Positions 1 through 10,240 are shown, numbered from the stretch's first letter. The stretch: 64,000 nt of DNA from Heterohyrax brucei (GCA_028571685.1 CM053156.1:82215049-82279048), one strand, 5' to 3'. Made by a program: numbers and translations. The notes: generated by a model not told the origin, from the sequence alone.

Positions 1-18
1 CTCGGTGGTAACGACGTG

Positions 19-33
19 TCTCTCTCTCTCTCT
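19..33 (+). repeat. (TC)n microsatellite
   Basis: Seven and a half TC units; the rest of 34-299 is unique sequence in which I see nothing. Confidence 0.8.
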
Positions 34-299
34 GCCCGATTCTCTCTTTTATGTCTCAAAGGAGACTGGCTCAAGACAGAACCTAATCCAGTGGATTTCA
101 GCCTGACTCACTGACATAACTGCCTCTAAACCTGTCTTACTTGTGTCGCAGGGGTTAGGATTAACAACACAGGGTGATCAGATGAAATCACACGGTGGGG
201 GACAACCAGAAAATACTGGGAGTCGTGGCCTAGCCAAGTTGGCACACATTTTGGGGGGGACACAATTTAATCACTAACGCTATGCATGAAGTGTGACAA

Positions 300-825
300 T
301 GAAGTCCACAAACTTAAGTGCCGCATACCTCGGTGCTGAATATCGCCACGGTCACCTTTGAAGTATGCCCCTTCAGAGGCTATGCACCAATGCCAGTGCC
401 AAGTTCACCCTTCAAGTCGATTTTGGGAGTCTTTCTGGAATGGCGCAATGACATGACGGCAAGGTGGCAAGTTTGCAAACTTAGTGGTATAGCTGTCCGT
501 GAGGGAGTTTTTAGCCAGTAACAAGTGACTGTATGGGAACACCTTCTCTACTCGCCTAATCTGGCCCCCAGTGACTTTTTTCTTTACCAGAAGATAAAGG
601 AAATATTGAAAGGAAGACATTTTGATGACATTCAGGACGTCAAGGGTAATACAATGACAGCTATGATGGGCATTCCAGAAAAAGAGACCCAGAATTGCTT
701 TGAAAGGTGGACTAGGCGCTAGCATTGGTGCATAGCTTCCCAAAGGGAGTCCTTCAAAGATGACCATAGTGACATTCAGCAATAAGGTACGGAGCACTTT
801 TTCTGGGTGAGTTCGTGCTTCGTTG
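300..825 (+). mobile_element. Mariner-derived palindromic element, copy 1
   Basis: The middle (525-722) encodes the C-terminal part of a Tc1/mariner transposase: SPNLAPSDFFLY, with the third catalytic Asp at 573-575, then LKGRHFDDIQ and ENCFERW-like residues. The last ~150 bases code for the transposase C-terminus on the plus strand, and the first ~145 bases are the same C-terminal segment on the minus strand. A terminal-repeat-like AAGTTTGCAAACTT lies internally at 467-486. N-terminal domain and the first two catalytic Asps are absent, so it cannot code a transposase. Confidence 0.75.
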
Positions 826-1109
826 GCGCTTCTCTTACATACGTATGTATGTCTCGGCCCGTCTGTCTACCTGCGTACCTGCCTCTCCAGTGCATGCTCG
901 GTGGCAGGCACCAGCTGCCGCGTCATCTCATTGACTTCTCAGGACACTTGCAGGCCAGGCCAGCGGCTGTCAAGCCTTTTGACGACCACTTACGATTAGG
1001 AGGTACAATAGTCTTTATTAGGAGGCTGTTCAGAGCAAAGCAGACTTGGAAACACACAGAGAGACCAATGCTCATCTGAAAAAGGAATTTATTTACTCCA
1101 CACCACACT
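826..1109. other. Unique intergenic sequence
   Basis: A few TACG/TATG tetramers at 838-858; otherwise nothing recognised. Confidence 0.5.
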
Positions 1110-1260
1110 CCAAACCAAACCCAGTGCCGCTGAGTTGATTCCAACTCACAGCGACCCTATAGGACACAGTAGAAGCGCTCCACAGTGCACCTGGTAGATT
1201 TGAACTGCTGGCCTTTCAGTTAGCAGACATACCTCTTAACCACTATGCCACCAGGATTTC
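1110..1260 (-). repeat. AfroSINE (short type; family description here)
   Basis: AfroSINEs are tRNA-derived SINEs specific to Afrotheria. In sense they read CTGGTGGCGTAGTGGTTAAG (A box), a B-box region CAGTTCRAATCC, CCTTGGAAACTCTATGGGGC, TCCTATAGGGTCGCTATGAG, and end either GGCAGTGGGTTTGGTTT or GGCACCTAACAACAACA. A longer type carries an extra GAGAAAGAYGTGGCAGTCTG segment. This copy is full length and inverted. Confidence 0.8.
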
Positions 1261-1399
1261 TCAAAAAAAAAAAAAAGTAGAGAGGAGTTCTGTTCTATCA
1301 CCTGCAGTCACCAGGAGTTACAGTCAACTCATTAGCACCCAAACAACAGCAATGTATACATCAGTTGCATTGTGTGAGAATCCTATCTCGTGCTACAGC

Positions 1400-1568
1400 C
1401 CCAAACTCAACCCCAAATCCACTGCTGTAGAGTTGATTCTGATTCATAGCGACCAGTGGGACAGAGTAGAACCACTCCATAGAGTTCCCAAGGAGCGCCT
1501 GGCAGATTTGAACTGCCGACCTTCTGGTTAGCAGATGTAGCACTTAACCACTTTGCAGCCAGAATTTC
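1400..1568 (-). repeat. AfroSINE, short type
   Basis: Full-length; CTTCTGGTTAGCAGATGTAG marks the inverted A/B-box part. Confidence 0.8.
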
Positions 1569-1684
1569 CCCAGGCCATGTAATCTCTTTCAGTTCAGTTT
1601 ATTCTATTTTGGCCCTTTTAAAAACAATGTTCCTGTGGGCCTCACTGTGGATTTTATGAATCATTACTGGGTCTTGCTCTTATT

Positions 1685-1795
1685 ACTTCTCTTTTACAGA
1701 AAAGTTTTCAGGGCCCTAGGACACCCAGCCAATCAGTCAGCATTGGGATTTGAACCCACGACTTCCTTGGTACAGAGCCTTAACTGTGAGGCCAA
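1685..1795 (-). mobile_element. MIR fragment
   Basis: TTTTACAGAAAAG and GGGATTTGAACCCACGACTT match an inverted MIR core. Confidence 0.45.
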
Positions 1796-2009
1796 GATGT
1801 CTCCCATAATGCACCTGTCCATGGATGCATAGCTCAATTACAAGGGCCCAGCTGGAGCCCAGCTTGCTTCGCGAAGGACAGTTGTGATGACCAACTAGCC
1901 TGTCCATTAGCACGGCACTTCCCAACCCCGGCTGGCCACTGGGAGCCACCTGGGCAGCTCTCCCGGGAGCTGTCATTCCATACATCTGGAGCAGGAATAC
2001 CTGAGTGAT

Positions 2010-2200
2010 GAAAATAGTCGACATGCTTGGCTGCTCACCAAAAGATTGGAGGTTTGAGTCCACTCTAGGTGCACTGGAAGAAAGGCTTAGCAATCTGCTT
2101 TCAGAAAATCAACCATTGCAAATCCCACAGATCTCAGTTGTAGTCTGACACACTCTGAGTGGCTGTGAGTCTGAACCAACTCTTTGGCAACTGGGGTTTT
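2010..2200 (+). repeat. AfroSINE, long type, diverged
   Basis: GGCTGCTCACCAAAAGATTG and TAGCAATCTGCTTTCAG are recognisable; the tail GTCTGAACCAACTCTTTGG is shortened. MER5-like sequence seems to flank it. Confidence 0.55.
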
Positions 2201-2204
2201 TCAG

Positions 2205-3306
2205 GTCTGGGATGGGGTTTGGGCGGGAGTACTGGTGTTATTTTAAGGCAGCTCGGATGGATTTTGTTAAGCAGCCAGAGTGACAATCCCCTGTCAGGCT
2301 CAGCATCTCTCTCCTGGAGGGCTGGGATTACAAAGGAAGCTAGCCAGCCAGTTTGCTGGGGCACTTTTAACCAGAGCAGATTAAACAATATGTACAAGCA
2401 GAAACACAAAGTGTATTATTAGAGTAAGCGTGTGTGCACAACACGATACGATACTCTTTCAGTCTCTGTTTTGTTTCCCTGTCCCACCCCAGCTGGCTCG
2501 CGAGTGTCATTCGGCCTCAGAACTGGCGGCAAGCAGGAAAAAATGAACTGCGCTTGCCGGATTCGGTCTGGAACCGTCCACTTTCACTCACCCTTCCCAC
2601 CAGGGGAGGAGAACAATAGCTCCTTTGAGAGGCCTTTGTAGCTTGAATTGGAACCTGCTTTAATAAATCCTGCTTTTCTGTTCGTGTCTAATTATTTAAA
2701 CATCCTGGGTCACCAGGCCCCCCTCTAAATTGGAAGACTGCCTTATTTTCCTAGCTATGGAATAAAAAGCCCAAAGAATACAGTAAAATTGAATTTTCTT
2801 CTCCAGAATCAGTGGAGGAATTTATGAAGTTTAGGTGATTCCTCTACGAGAACAGTTTATCCTTGGCACAAGAAACGTGGTATTTAGGGTGGATGACAAG
2901 TCCATCCTCAGCGTGGTCCAGTCCTTTTCTTTCTTAGGGAGCAGAGTGAAGAATTCACAGCTGTTTGTATTGTTGTTGTTAGTTTTTCCTGGCACAGTGA
3001 CAGTAGTCACCTCTGTAACAGTACCAACTCCCACCCCACATATTTAGGTTAATAAATAAGAATGAAAATAGTCTACTTCCCCAATGAGCTATGCAGAGAT
3101 TTTAGGGAATTCATTATGATGACTTCTTAAACCTTGGTGTGTCCAGCTGTTAAAGGGGTCCATTTTTCAAACAAAACAAAACCAAAAGGTCTACATGCTA
3201 CAAGAAGATGGTGAGATGCCAAATTTGTGACTAGTTTTGAGATTCGTGGTTCTTCATTTAATGATAGGCAGATGAGTGCTTCGTCACAGCTGTCAGTACA
3301 GCTCAT
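2205..3306. other. Unique intergenic sequence
   Basis: Possible MER5-like remains to about 2,330; the rest shows no gene or repeat I can name. Confidence 0.5.
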
Positions 3307-3500
3307 TAAAGGAGCCCTGGAGGTGCAGTGGCGAAGAGCTGAGCTGCTGACTCCAAGGTCATTGGTTGGAACTCACCAGCCACTTTTCAAGAGGAAGATC
3401 TGGCAGTCCGCTCCAGTAAAAGGTAGTCTTGGAAACCCTACGGAGTACTTCTGTTGTGCCTTACAGGGCCCCTAGGAGTTGAGCTTGATTCAATGGCCCA
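3307..3500 (+). repeat. AfroSINE, long type
   Basis: AAAGGAGCCCTGGAGGTGC head and TGGCAGTCCGCTCCAG inner segment. Confidence 0.75.
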
Positions 3501-3528
3501 CAACAATGTATATAAAAAAGGGAAAGAA

Positions 3529-3663
3529 ACACTGCTGTCAAGTTGATTCTGACTCATAGCAACCCTATAGACACAATAGAACTGCCCATAGAATTTCCAA
3601 GGAGCACCTGGGGGATTTGAACTGCTGATCGCAGCACTTAATCATTACACCACTGGGGTTTCT
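3529..3663 (-). repeat. AfroSINE, short type
   Basis: Inverted; only about 30 bases right of the plus-strand copy, with a small deletion in the A/B-box interval. Confidence 0.75.
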
Positions 3664-3686
3664 GCACAATATAGCTCCTTATAATA

Positions 3687-3852
3687 AACCAAATCAAACC
3701 AAACCCACTGCCATGGAGTCTGTTCTGAGTCCTGGCACCCCTGTAGGACAAAGTAGAACTGTCCCACAGCATTTCCAAGGAGCGGCTTGTGAATTCCGAC
3801 TGCTGGCCTTTTGGTCAGTGGCCGAGTTCTTAACCACTGCCCCACCGGGTCT
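3687..3852 (-). repeat. AfroSINE, short type
   Basis: Starts AACCAAATCAAACCAAACCC and ends GCCCCACCGGGTCT; third SINE in a row. Confidence 0.75.
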
Positions 3853-3869
3853 GGTTATAACAGCAGGCA

Positions 3870-4065
3870 TGTATTGAATATTTTCTAGGGTGGGGAATGT
3901 CTTGCAAAATTCTGACAGAGATTGTGTCATGGAATCCAGGTAATAGCTGTGTCAGCTCAGCTGAAACAGTCATCTCACTACTCAGATGGGGAAGTTGTGT
4001 TTGAGTGAGCTCAGTACCCTGCTTGTCCCAGGCCACACAGCCTGTAACTGACACTGCCATGAGAA
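3870..4065 (-). mobile_element. MIR
   Basis: CTCAGATGGGGAAGTTGTG and GTCCCAGGCCACACAGCC are the inverted MIR core. Confidence 0.55.
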
Positions 4066-4097
4066 GAACGTAGGTCCCAGGGCTTCTGAGGCGCTGA

Positions 4098-4287
4098 CCT
4101 TGGAGTTGAATTCCAACTCACTGGGACCCTACAAGACACAGTAGATCTACCCCATTGGGTCTCCAAGGCTGCAGTCTTTACAAAAGCAGCCTGTCCCGTC
4201 TTTCTCCCAAGGAGTAGTTGGTGGCTTCGAACTGCCGACCTTTGGGTTTGCAGCTGAGTGCTTTATCACTGCGCCACCAGGGGAACA
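4098..4287 (-). repeat. AfroSINE, long type
   Basis: Inverted, with AGTCTTTACAAAAGCAG as the inner segment and CACTGCGCCACCAGGGG at the end. Confidence 0.75.
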
Positions 4288-4500
4288 CCCCAAAGCATGA
4301 GAGATGTCACTAATGGAAAGCAGGATGCTTTAGGTGACACACAAATGAAACTGAAGTGCTTTAAATGAGTAAATCAACTGCTGGATATATCAAATAATGG
4401 GCTACATACGATTTTGAAGACATTATTGTTTAAGACAGGAAAAATAAATGAATTATAGGAAAAATGTTGAGTAGATAATAATCTAGCTATCGTGGAAAAA

Positions 4501-4653
4501 AATTAGCATTGAGTTGATTATGATTCACAGTGACCCTATAAGGACAGAGTAGAACTGCCCCCAGGGGCTCCTAGGCAAACCACCTGGTGGGCTCTGGTCA
4601 CTGACTTTTTCTTAGCTGCCAAGCACTTGAATCAGTGGGCCACTCAGGTGTCC
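4501..4653 (-). repeat. AfroSINE, diverged
   Basis: GAGTTGATTATGATTCACAG and AGGACAGAGTAGAACTGCCC are clear; the A-box end is eroded. Confidence 0.6.
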
Positions 4654-5154
4654 TAGGAAAAAACCTTAATAGTTTGTTTGAAAGCAAGGAAAAGAATCAG
4701 TGGTGGAAACAGAGAGTACGTTGGCATTGCTGAGGGTATCTAAGGGACAGCAGGCATGGCATCTGCCCCAGATGCCACTCGAACGGAGGTGGCCCTGAGC
4801 AGTGTCCATCAATGTCTTAAGTCCCAGAGTGTTTCCGCAAGGGTGGTAGACGCAGTAGCGTCATGGGGGTGGGCGGACAGAATCAGGCACGTGCTCTGGA
4901 GATGTCCTGAGGTGCCACAAATACGAAAGACACCTGACTGAGAAGAGAAGAGCGGGGACGGGGGGGCGGTTTCTGTTGATGACTGGCTGCTGTCAAGGTC
5001 TGTTCATCTTGAAGTTAGGGGAGGAGCAACTTAGAAATTGGGGGGAGCGTTTTAAAGATTGCCCCCTGGCCCCCCATCCCGGGCCACTGGCTGTCCTCAC
5101 CACAGGCAGGGCTGACTTCACTACCTGTCACAGCTGCTATTTTGCACAGCTACA
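4654..5154. other. Unique intergenic sequence
   Basis: GC-rich in part; nothing recognised. Confidence 0.5.
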
Positions 5155-5303
5155 CCCCTGCTGCTGTCATGTTGACCTCCACTCATGGTGACACAGGTGA
5201 CAGTAGAGTTGCCCCAAGGGTGTCATCGTCACAGGAGCGGGTGACGATGGAGGTCTTTTCCTCCATGAGCCCGTAGGTGGCTGTTTGGTGTACTGCCAGG
5301 GTT
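5155..5303 (-). repeat. AfroSINE, diverged and shortened
   Basis: CTGCTGCTGTCATGTTGACC to GTACTGCCAGGGTTC keeps the general order only. Confidence 0.45.
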
Positions 5304-5544
5304 CTTTAGAGAAAGTGCCAGGCCCTTGATAAATGTTTTTTTTTTTAATAAATTAGCTCATCATTCCCAGAATCATAGTCCCCAAGCATAAATAAAACCT
5401 ACAGTTCTCCGGGGGCGGGGCACACTTCCAGTTCTGCTTTTCCCACGGGCTCGGCCCAGCGTTGAAAACCTGGTGAGTGCTCAGTCTTTGTGGCTGAGTG
5501 TGTCATGTGCTTGAAGGTGCCTTGGTGACCCAGCTCCCCACACT

Positions 5545-5640
5545 GGCCTGTCACTGACTTGCTGTGTGACTTTGAGCGAGTCACCTTACCTCCCTGGACC
5601 TAGCTTTTTCTTTCATTAAACAAAGAAGGAGGATAAATTA
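5545..5640 (+). mobile_element. MIR fragment
   Basis: CTTGCTGTGTGACTTTGAGC and the CCTTACCTCCCTGGACC run are MIR core. Confidence 0.5.
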
Positions 5641-5656
5641 AGTTCTAAAGAAGACC

Positions 5657-5813
5657 GCAAACCCTGGTAGTGTAGTGGTTAAGCGCTACGTGTGCTAACC
5701 AGAAGGCTGGCAGTTCAAATCTACCAGGTGCTCCTTGGAAACTCTGTGGAGCAGCTCCACTCTTTCTTCTAGGGTTGCTATGAGTTGGAATTGACTTGAC
5801 GGCAGTGGGTTTA
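5657..5813 (+). repeat. AfroSINE, short type
   Basis: Near-complete, AAACCCTGGTAGTGTAGTGG to GACGGCAGTGGGTTT. Confidence 0.85.
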
Positions 5814-5849
5814 AAGGGCTGTGAATACCAGAATACCATGCTTGTGGGA

Positions 5850-6056
5850 AGGAGCTCCAGTGCCACAGTGCTTAAGCGCTCGGCCACTAACTGAAACGTC
5901 AGCGGTTGGAACCCGCCAGCCACTTCCCAGGAGAAGGACCTGGCAATCTGCTGCCGTAAGGGTTACAGCCCTGGAAACTCCAAGGGGTGGTTCTGCTCTG
6001 TCCTACAGGGTCTCTACGAGTCGAAACCAACCCAGTGTCACACAGCAACAGCAGCA
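5850..6056 (+). repeat. AfroSINE, long type
   Basis: CTCCAGTGCCACAGTGCTTA head, GGAGAAGGACCTGGCAATC inner segment, ends in a CAACAGCAGCAG tail. Confidence 0.75.
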
Positions 6057-6126
6057 GTATGGTTCTGGGAGAGAAGAGCTCATTATTCCAGAAGAATTTC
6101 TTGGGCACTTCTGCCAGCTATTTTGC

Positions 6127-6127
<1 letters not shown>

Positions 6128-6159
<32 letters not shown>
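6128..6159 (+). repeat. (GT)n microsatellite
   Basis: Sixteen GT units, nearly perfect. Confidence 0.95.
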
Positions 6160-6161
<2 letters not shown>

Positions 6162-6232
6162 GGTAGAATAACACGAAGGATAGGAGTGGACAATCATTTG
6201 GATTAAAATTATTTAAGAGCAAGGCAGATTCA

Positions 6233-6422
6233 AATCCCTTGCTGGTGAGTCAATTCTTACTCATAGTGACAGTAGAGTAACCCTATAGGACAGAGCAGAG
6301 CTGCCCCAGAAGGTTGCAAAGCTGTCATCTTTACAGAAACAGAACGCAGTATCTGCCTCCCACGGAGCGGCCGGTGTGTTTGAACTGCTGAACACTTAAC
6401 CACTGCACCATTGCAGTGCCTT
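6233..6422 (-). repeat. AfroSINE, long type
   Basis: Inverted; the bases TAGTGACAGTAGAGTAACCC show a small internal duplication of the GTAGAGTA segment. Confidence 0.65.
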
Positions 6423-6489
6423 TGAGGAAGATTTTTTTAAAAGCCTTCAACTGACTGGCAATGGCTGGTTTTTTTTGTTTTCTGTTTTT

Positions 6490-6600
6490 ATTTTCCCCTG
6501 TGTGACATCAAGCAGCTTTCTTAAACTCCCTGTGCCTCAGTTTCCTCATCTGTAAAATGAGAGTATATCCCTTAGGAAGCACTAGTGCAGTGGAATTTAT
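6490..6600 (+). mobile_element. MIR fragment
   Basis: CTGTGCCTCAGTTTCCTCAT followed by CTGTAAAATGAGAG is a textbook MIR core. Confidence 0.6.
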
Positions 6601-7082
6601 GCACGTGCATTGCTGATGAGCTTGGTCCCTGTCAAACCCTTAGCTAATGTTAGTTGTACCAGGCACAGGCCAGAGTGCGAATTGGGGGGGACTGGTTTTA
6701 CAGCTCCCCAAGTCATACTTATCCTCTAAAGGAATAAAGGCAAGGATGCCGGAGGTTTATGCATGGCCTCTTACTGAGTTCCAGAAGATTAAACGTGCAG
6801 CAACCTGTCCAATTCAATGTTCAGACACCACGTGTACTTCCTGAAGCAACCAGCAGGTGGTGGAGTTGGATTGCATTTTAGATGGTCAGGCCCCGCTCTC
6901 CCGGCAAGCCAGAGAAATAACTGTCCTTCTGCTTTGTCAACTCTCCGAATCACTGGCATCTGGAGTAAATAAAGGCCTTACTTGGTTACTTAACTTACTT
7001 GGCTACTTAACTTTACGCTACAGAAATATCACAGACCCCGTGTGCTCTGCTCAAATGCCACTATCATTTGCATCACCTGGGG
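6601..7082. other. Unique intergenic sequence
   Basis: Short MER5-like piece at 7,045-7,082; otherwise nothing seen. Confidence 0.45.
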
Positions 7083-7247
7083 CCTTGAAAACTCTGGTGC
7101 CATAATGGTTAGGTACTAAGGCTGCTAACCAAAAGGCTGGCAGCTCAGGTCCCCCAGGTGCTCGTTGGAAACTCTGTAGAGCAGTTTTATCCTGTCCTTC
7201 AGGGTCAGTATGAGTCAGAATTGAGGACAGTAGGTTTGGTTTAGTTT
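7083..7247 (+). repeat. AfroSINE, short type
   Basis: AACTCTGGTGCCATAATGG to TAGGTTTGGTTTAGTTT. It follows a short MER5-like piece. Confidence 0.75.
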
Positions 7248-7326
7248 GGGGAGGGACTTGTTAGAAAGAGCTCCAGCCAAAGCTCTGGGGGTGGGCGCCA
7301 CCAGGTGGGTGTAACGAGGTGGGCTT

Positions 7327-7379
7327 GTTAATTGATTCCAGGGCACATTCCTCGTTAGTTGATTCCAGGACATATTGTA
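7327..7379 (+). repeat. Tandem duplication, unit 27
   Basis: GTTAATTGATTCCAGGGCAC is followed 27 bases later by GTTAGTTGATTCCAGGACAT. Confidence 0.75.
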
Positions 7380-7399
7380 GTTGGAGATCCCCTTGCTAG

Positions 7400-7588
7400 G
7401 TACACTGGTTGCTGTTATTCCCAACTCACTGTGACCCACCCATGTGACAGTGGAGCTACTTCAGGGGGCCTCCTAGGTTGTAATCTATACAGGAACTTAC
7501 AGGCAGAGACGGCCAGCTTCTCACCCCCAACCCCCAGCCCCTCGAGCAGGCGGGCACCTGGCACCTGGTGAACAGCCACCAGGGTTTC
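7400..7588 (-). repeat. AfroSINE, long type, diverged
   Basis: GTGACCCACCCATGTGACAG and a terminal CCACCAGGGTTTC are recognisable. Confidence 0.55.
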
Positions 7589-7689
7589 TTCGAGAGCAAA
7601 GTCTCGTGAAGGCAAGATCTTAGTTTTGATCCCAGAGTTAGCAGGCTAAGAGAAAGGATGCTTGGTAAGCCTTACTACCCAAGTGTGGT

Positions 7690-7800
7690 CAAGGACCAGC
7701 AGCTGTGGGAGAAAAGTAGAGTCCTGAGACCCACCCCAGGCCTGCTGGGTCAGAATTTGCATTTTTAAGATCCCAGGAGATTCTTAGCACAGTCCCTTTC
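7690..7800 (+). mobile_element. MER5-type hAT fragment
   Basis: GAGACCCACCCCAGGCCTGC, GGGTCAGAATTTGCATTTTT and AGGAGATTCTTAGCAC follow a MER5-like order. Confidence 0.5.
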
Positions 7801-8279
7801 TCTAGTCCTTCCTTGGGCCTCCTCCTCTCCTCTTTCTGTCCCCTTTCCTTTGTCCTTTGCCATCTGCACCTGTCATTTTTTCAGTGACTAACTGCGACAC
7901 AGTTAGCAACCGATGCTAATGAAAAAAAAAGACCAAAAGATGAAAAAGAACCTTCCTCTTCCTGGCCTGGTAGAACTTTCTAGAAGCCTGTCTGGAGGAG
8001 CCAGACAGCTAAACATGTGACACAAGGCCATGTCTGTCATGAGCTACAGGGGCAGGAGGCAGGAAGAATGCTTTGGGTGGAAGTAACCACGTCTGAAGGC
8101 ATCACAGAGGGGGCGGCAGTGGAGTGACCTCTAGGCATCCAGTGAAGAGCACCCCCCAACCCCCTTCAAATGCTGCTTTTTTTTCTCCTCATCTGTGGAC
8201 AGTTAATTCCCGCAACTCAGCCTCCAGATGCTTTCAAATCTCAAATACAAAGTCTGTTTCACTGGTACTGAAAGAGCCG
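7801..8279. other. Unique intergenic sequence
   Basis: A C/T-rich start (7,790-7,870); no gene features. Confidence 0.5.
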
Positions 8280-8425
8280 TCGCTGGGCCAGCAGCATCAG
8301 CGCCACCTGGGAGTTTGTTAGAAATACAGAATTCTCAGACCCACTCCGGGTCAACAGATTCAGAAACAGTTTTAGCAAGGCCTGCAGAGGACTCTGACGC
8401 ACAGTACTGCTGGGGAACCTCTGCG
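8280..8425 (+). mobile_element. MER5-type hAT fragment
   Basis: GCGCCACCTGGGAGTTTGTT, AATACAGAATTCTCAGACCC and CAACAGATTCAGAAAC show the pattern of this short non-autonomous DNA transposon. Confidence 0.6.
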
Positions 8426-8582
8426 TCGGAAGGTGGCGGAGCCATCTGCCTCGGAACGGTGCAAGCGCTGCATCACCAGACAGCTATTGTGAACAATTTC
8501 CCGTGCCCTGCCAACAGCCAAGATCCTGCTTCCCAATCCCACAGCCCTTTCCTACAGAACGAAACCCTCTCTTCAAACTGAC

Positions 8583-8778
8583 AATCCGCGGGTGCCATAG
8601 TGGTTAAGTACCTAAGTCTGCCAACCAAAAATATCTATGTCTGCTGACCATAAGATCAGCAGTTCAAATCTTCCAGGTGCCCCTTGGAAACTCTATGGGG
8701 CAGTTCTAGTCTGTCCTATAGGGTTGCTATGCATCGGCATCGACTCCATGGCAGTGGATTTGGTTTGGTTTGGTTTGA
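8583..8778 (+). repeat. AfroSINE with duplicated A/B-box interval
   Basis: The part CTGCCAACCAAAAATATCTA is followed by a second CTGCTGACCATAAGATC, so the interval is present twice. Ends in a GGTTT pentamer run. Confidence 0.75.
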
Positions 8779-8891
8779 CAGGGGTGGACGACCCACAGAG
8801 TGATCTAAGCATTGGCTGGCTTGTGCTTTCTTCCTCAGCTGTAGTGACCGGTCTCACCGGGGTTTCGCCACAGCACAGCAGTCTGCTTCTG

Positions 8892-8983
8892 TAAAGATGG
8901 CAGATTTAGAAATCCTATAAGACGGTTCTACTGTGTCCTGTGGAGTGCCTGTGAGTCACAACCAACTTGTCGGCAACATGTTT
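8892..8983 (+). repeat. AfroSINE 3' half
   Basis: From AGAAATCCTATAAGACGG to AACTTGTCGGCAACATG; 5' part absent. Confidence 0.5.
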
Positions 8984-9075
8984 CTTCGTTTTTAGAAAGG
9001 AAGGAATAGAGGAGGCAGGAATTGCTAGACATTGGACTAGAAGGTTGGAGGAAACTGTAGAAAGAGGCCCAGAGC

Positions 9076-9090
9076 AGTTGAGTCAGGTGA
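9076..9090 (+). promoter_or_regulatory. Candidate vitamin D response element (DR3) overlapping AP-1
   Basis: AGTTGA-GTC-AGGTGA fits the RGKTSA-n3-RGKTSA pattern at all positions. The same bases contain a perfect AP-1 site, TGAGTCA (9,079-9,085). The surrounding 8,985-9,660 carries no repeat I recognise. It is about 47 kb downstream of the tentative CYP24A1 3' end. A random perfect match is expected about 0.5 times in 64 kb on two strands, so the motif alone is weak evidence. Confidence 0.3.
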
Positions 9091-9993
9091 GAATAGTGAA
9101 TGAGAGAGCAAAGGGGAATTTTTAAAAAGCGCTGCTACACATTTATGTCACCTCATTGCCCTTGGAGAATCTAAGCAAAAATCTAGAGTTACGTGGTGAA
9201 TTGCTTTTCTTGTACTGTGACCTTGGGTAATGATTTAGTAGGGTTAGATTGCATTGGCTAGACAATCATAATCCTAGATGGTAAGAATCCAACCCAGAAT
9301 TGGCTTCTGTGACATACGCACGAAAGAACCCGGACTGTGTGTGAAGTGGCGCCGGGTTCTAATCTCTGAAATGTTCTCATTCAATGTGCCCTTAGATACC
9401 TTCTCAAATTCTTGAAGAATAATAAGGACCACATTCCCGGTCTCAGTTTGTTAATGTGGGCAGAACAATGTGCCATTCATCCTAGCACAAGGCTCACTGG
9501 TACCATTCAACAAATATTAGTTCCTTTTCCTTCTTCCCCCATTCTCCTTCTCGCTGAAGTCACAACAGCTCCTCCCCCCTCCCAGAAAAACAAGTCTTGG
9601 GGATCATGTATCTAGCAGAATCAAAAGCGAAGCCTTATCCAGTGACACCGAGGTGGTGAGTCTGATCCTAAGTGCCCCTAGCATCAAACTGAGTGACTGA
9701 GTGCAAACAAGACCACTCACACTCTGTAGTATAAATCACTTGGCTGTGCGTAAAAGACAGGAGTGAGCAGATTTTCTGAAAGTTCCAGGCAGGCAGCTGC
9801 CAAAGAGGAAGGACCAGTATGATGATCGCTGAGTTTTCCTCTGAGCTTTGGCTGGTGAGGGACAGTCTGTTTGTCTTCCCCAGGTGCCAAACCGTGAGGC
9901 CAGCCGGGACCTGTGATAACGGATGTGTCCCAGCTGGGAGGGAGGTACGTCCCCACACAGGGTCACCGAGGGCTTTGACTAATCATTTTCCCC

Positions 9994-10008
9994 AGGTCAC
10001 CGTGGTCA
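9994..10008 (+). promoter_or_regulatory. Candidate DR3 nuclear-receptor site
   Basis: AGGTCA-CCG-TGGTCA has a perfect first half-site and one mismatch in the second. A related GGGTCACCGAGGGCT lies 34 bases upstream (9,960-9,974), so the string GGTCACCG occurs twice. The block 9,660-10,150 looks unique and moderately GC-rich. Function is inferred from motif and location only. Confidence 0.25.
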
Positions 10009-10159
10009 CTGAGGGTGTAGATGGCAGAGTCGCTGGTCTGGATAGACAGGGATGGGAGTGCCTTCCTGTTGTCAGTCCCAGTGTACGGGGCACTGAGAGC
10101 CAAGCCAACAGGCTGACCCAGGGCAGTGGGGGTCATCAGGTGCACAGATGTCACACAGA

Positions 10160-10240
10160 CACTATTTACTGAAGGCTGGTCATAGGCCAAGTGTCGTGCC
10201 AAGTGCTGCTTTTGCAGATGAGGAAACTCAGTCTCCAAAA
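10160..10240 (-). mobile_element. MIR-like fragment
   Basis: CCAAGTGTCGTGCCAAGTGC and TTTGCAGATGAGGAAACTCA resemble the inverted MIR end and core, shortened between them. Confidence 0.45.

Larger units (their letters stand above)
8985..10159. other. Repeat-poor block with DR3/AP-1 motifs
   Basis: The longest stretch in the left third without a recognisable repeat. Holds both DR3 candidates and the CCCAGCTGGGAGGGAGG run. Candidate enhancer by location. Confidence 0.35.
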
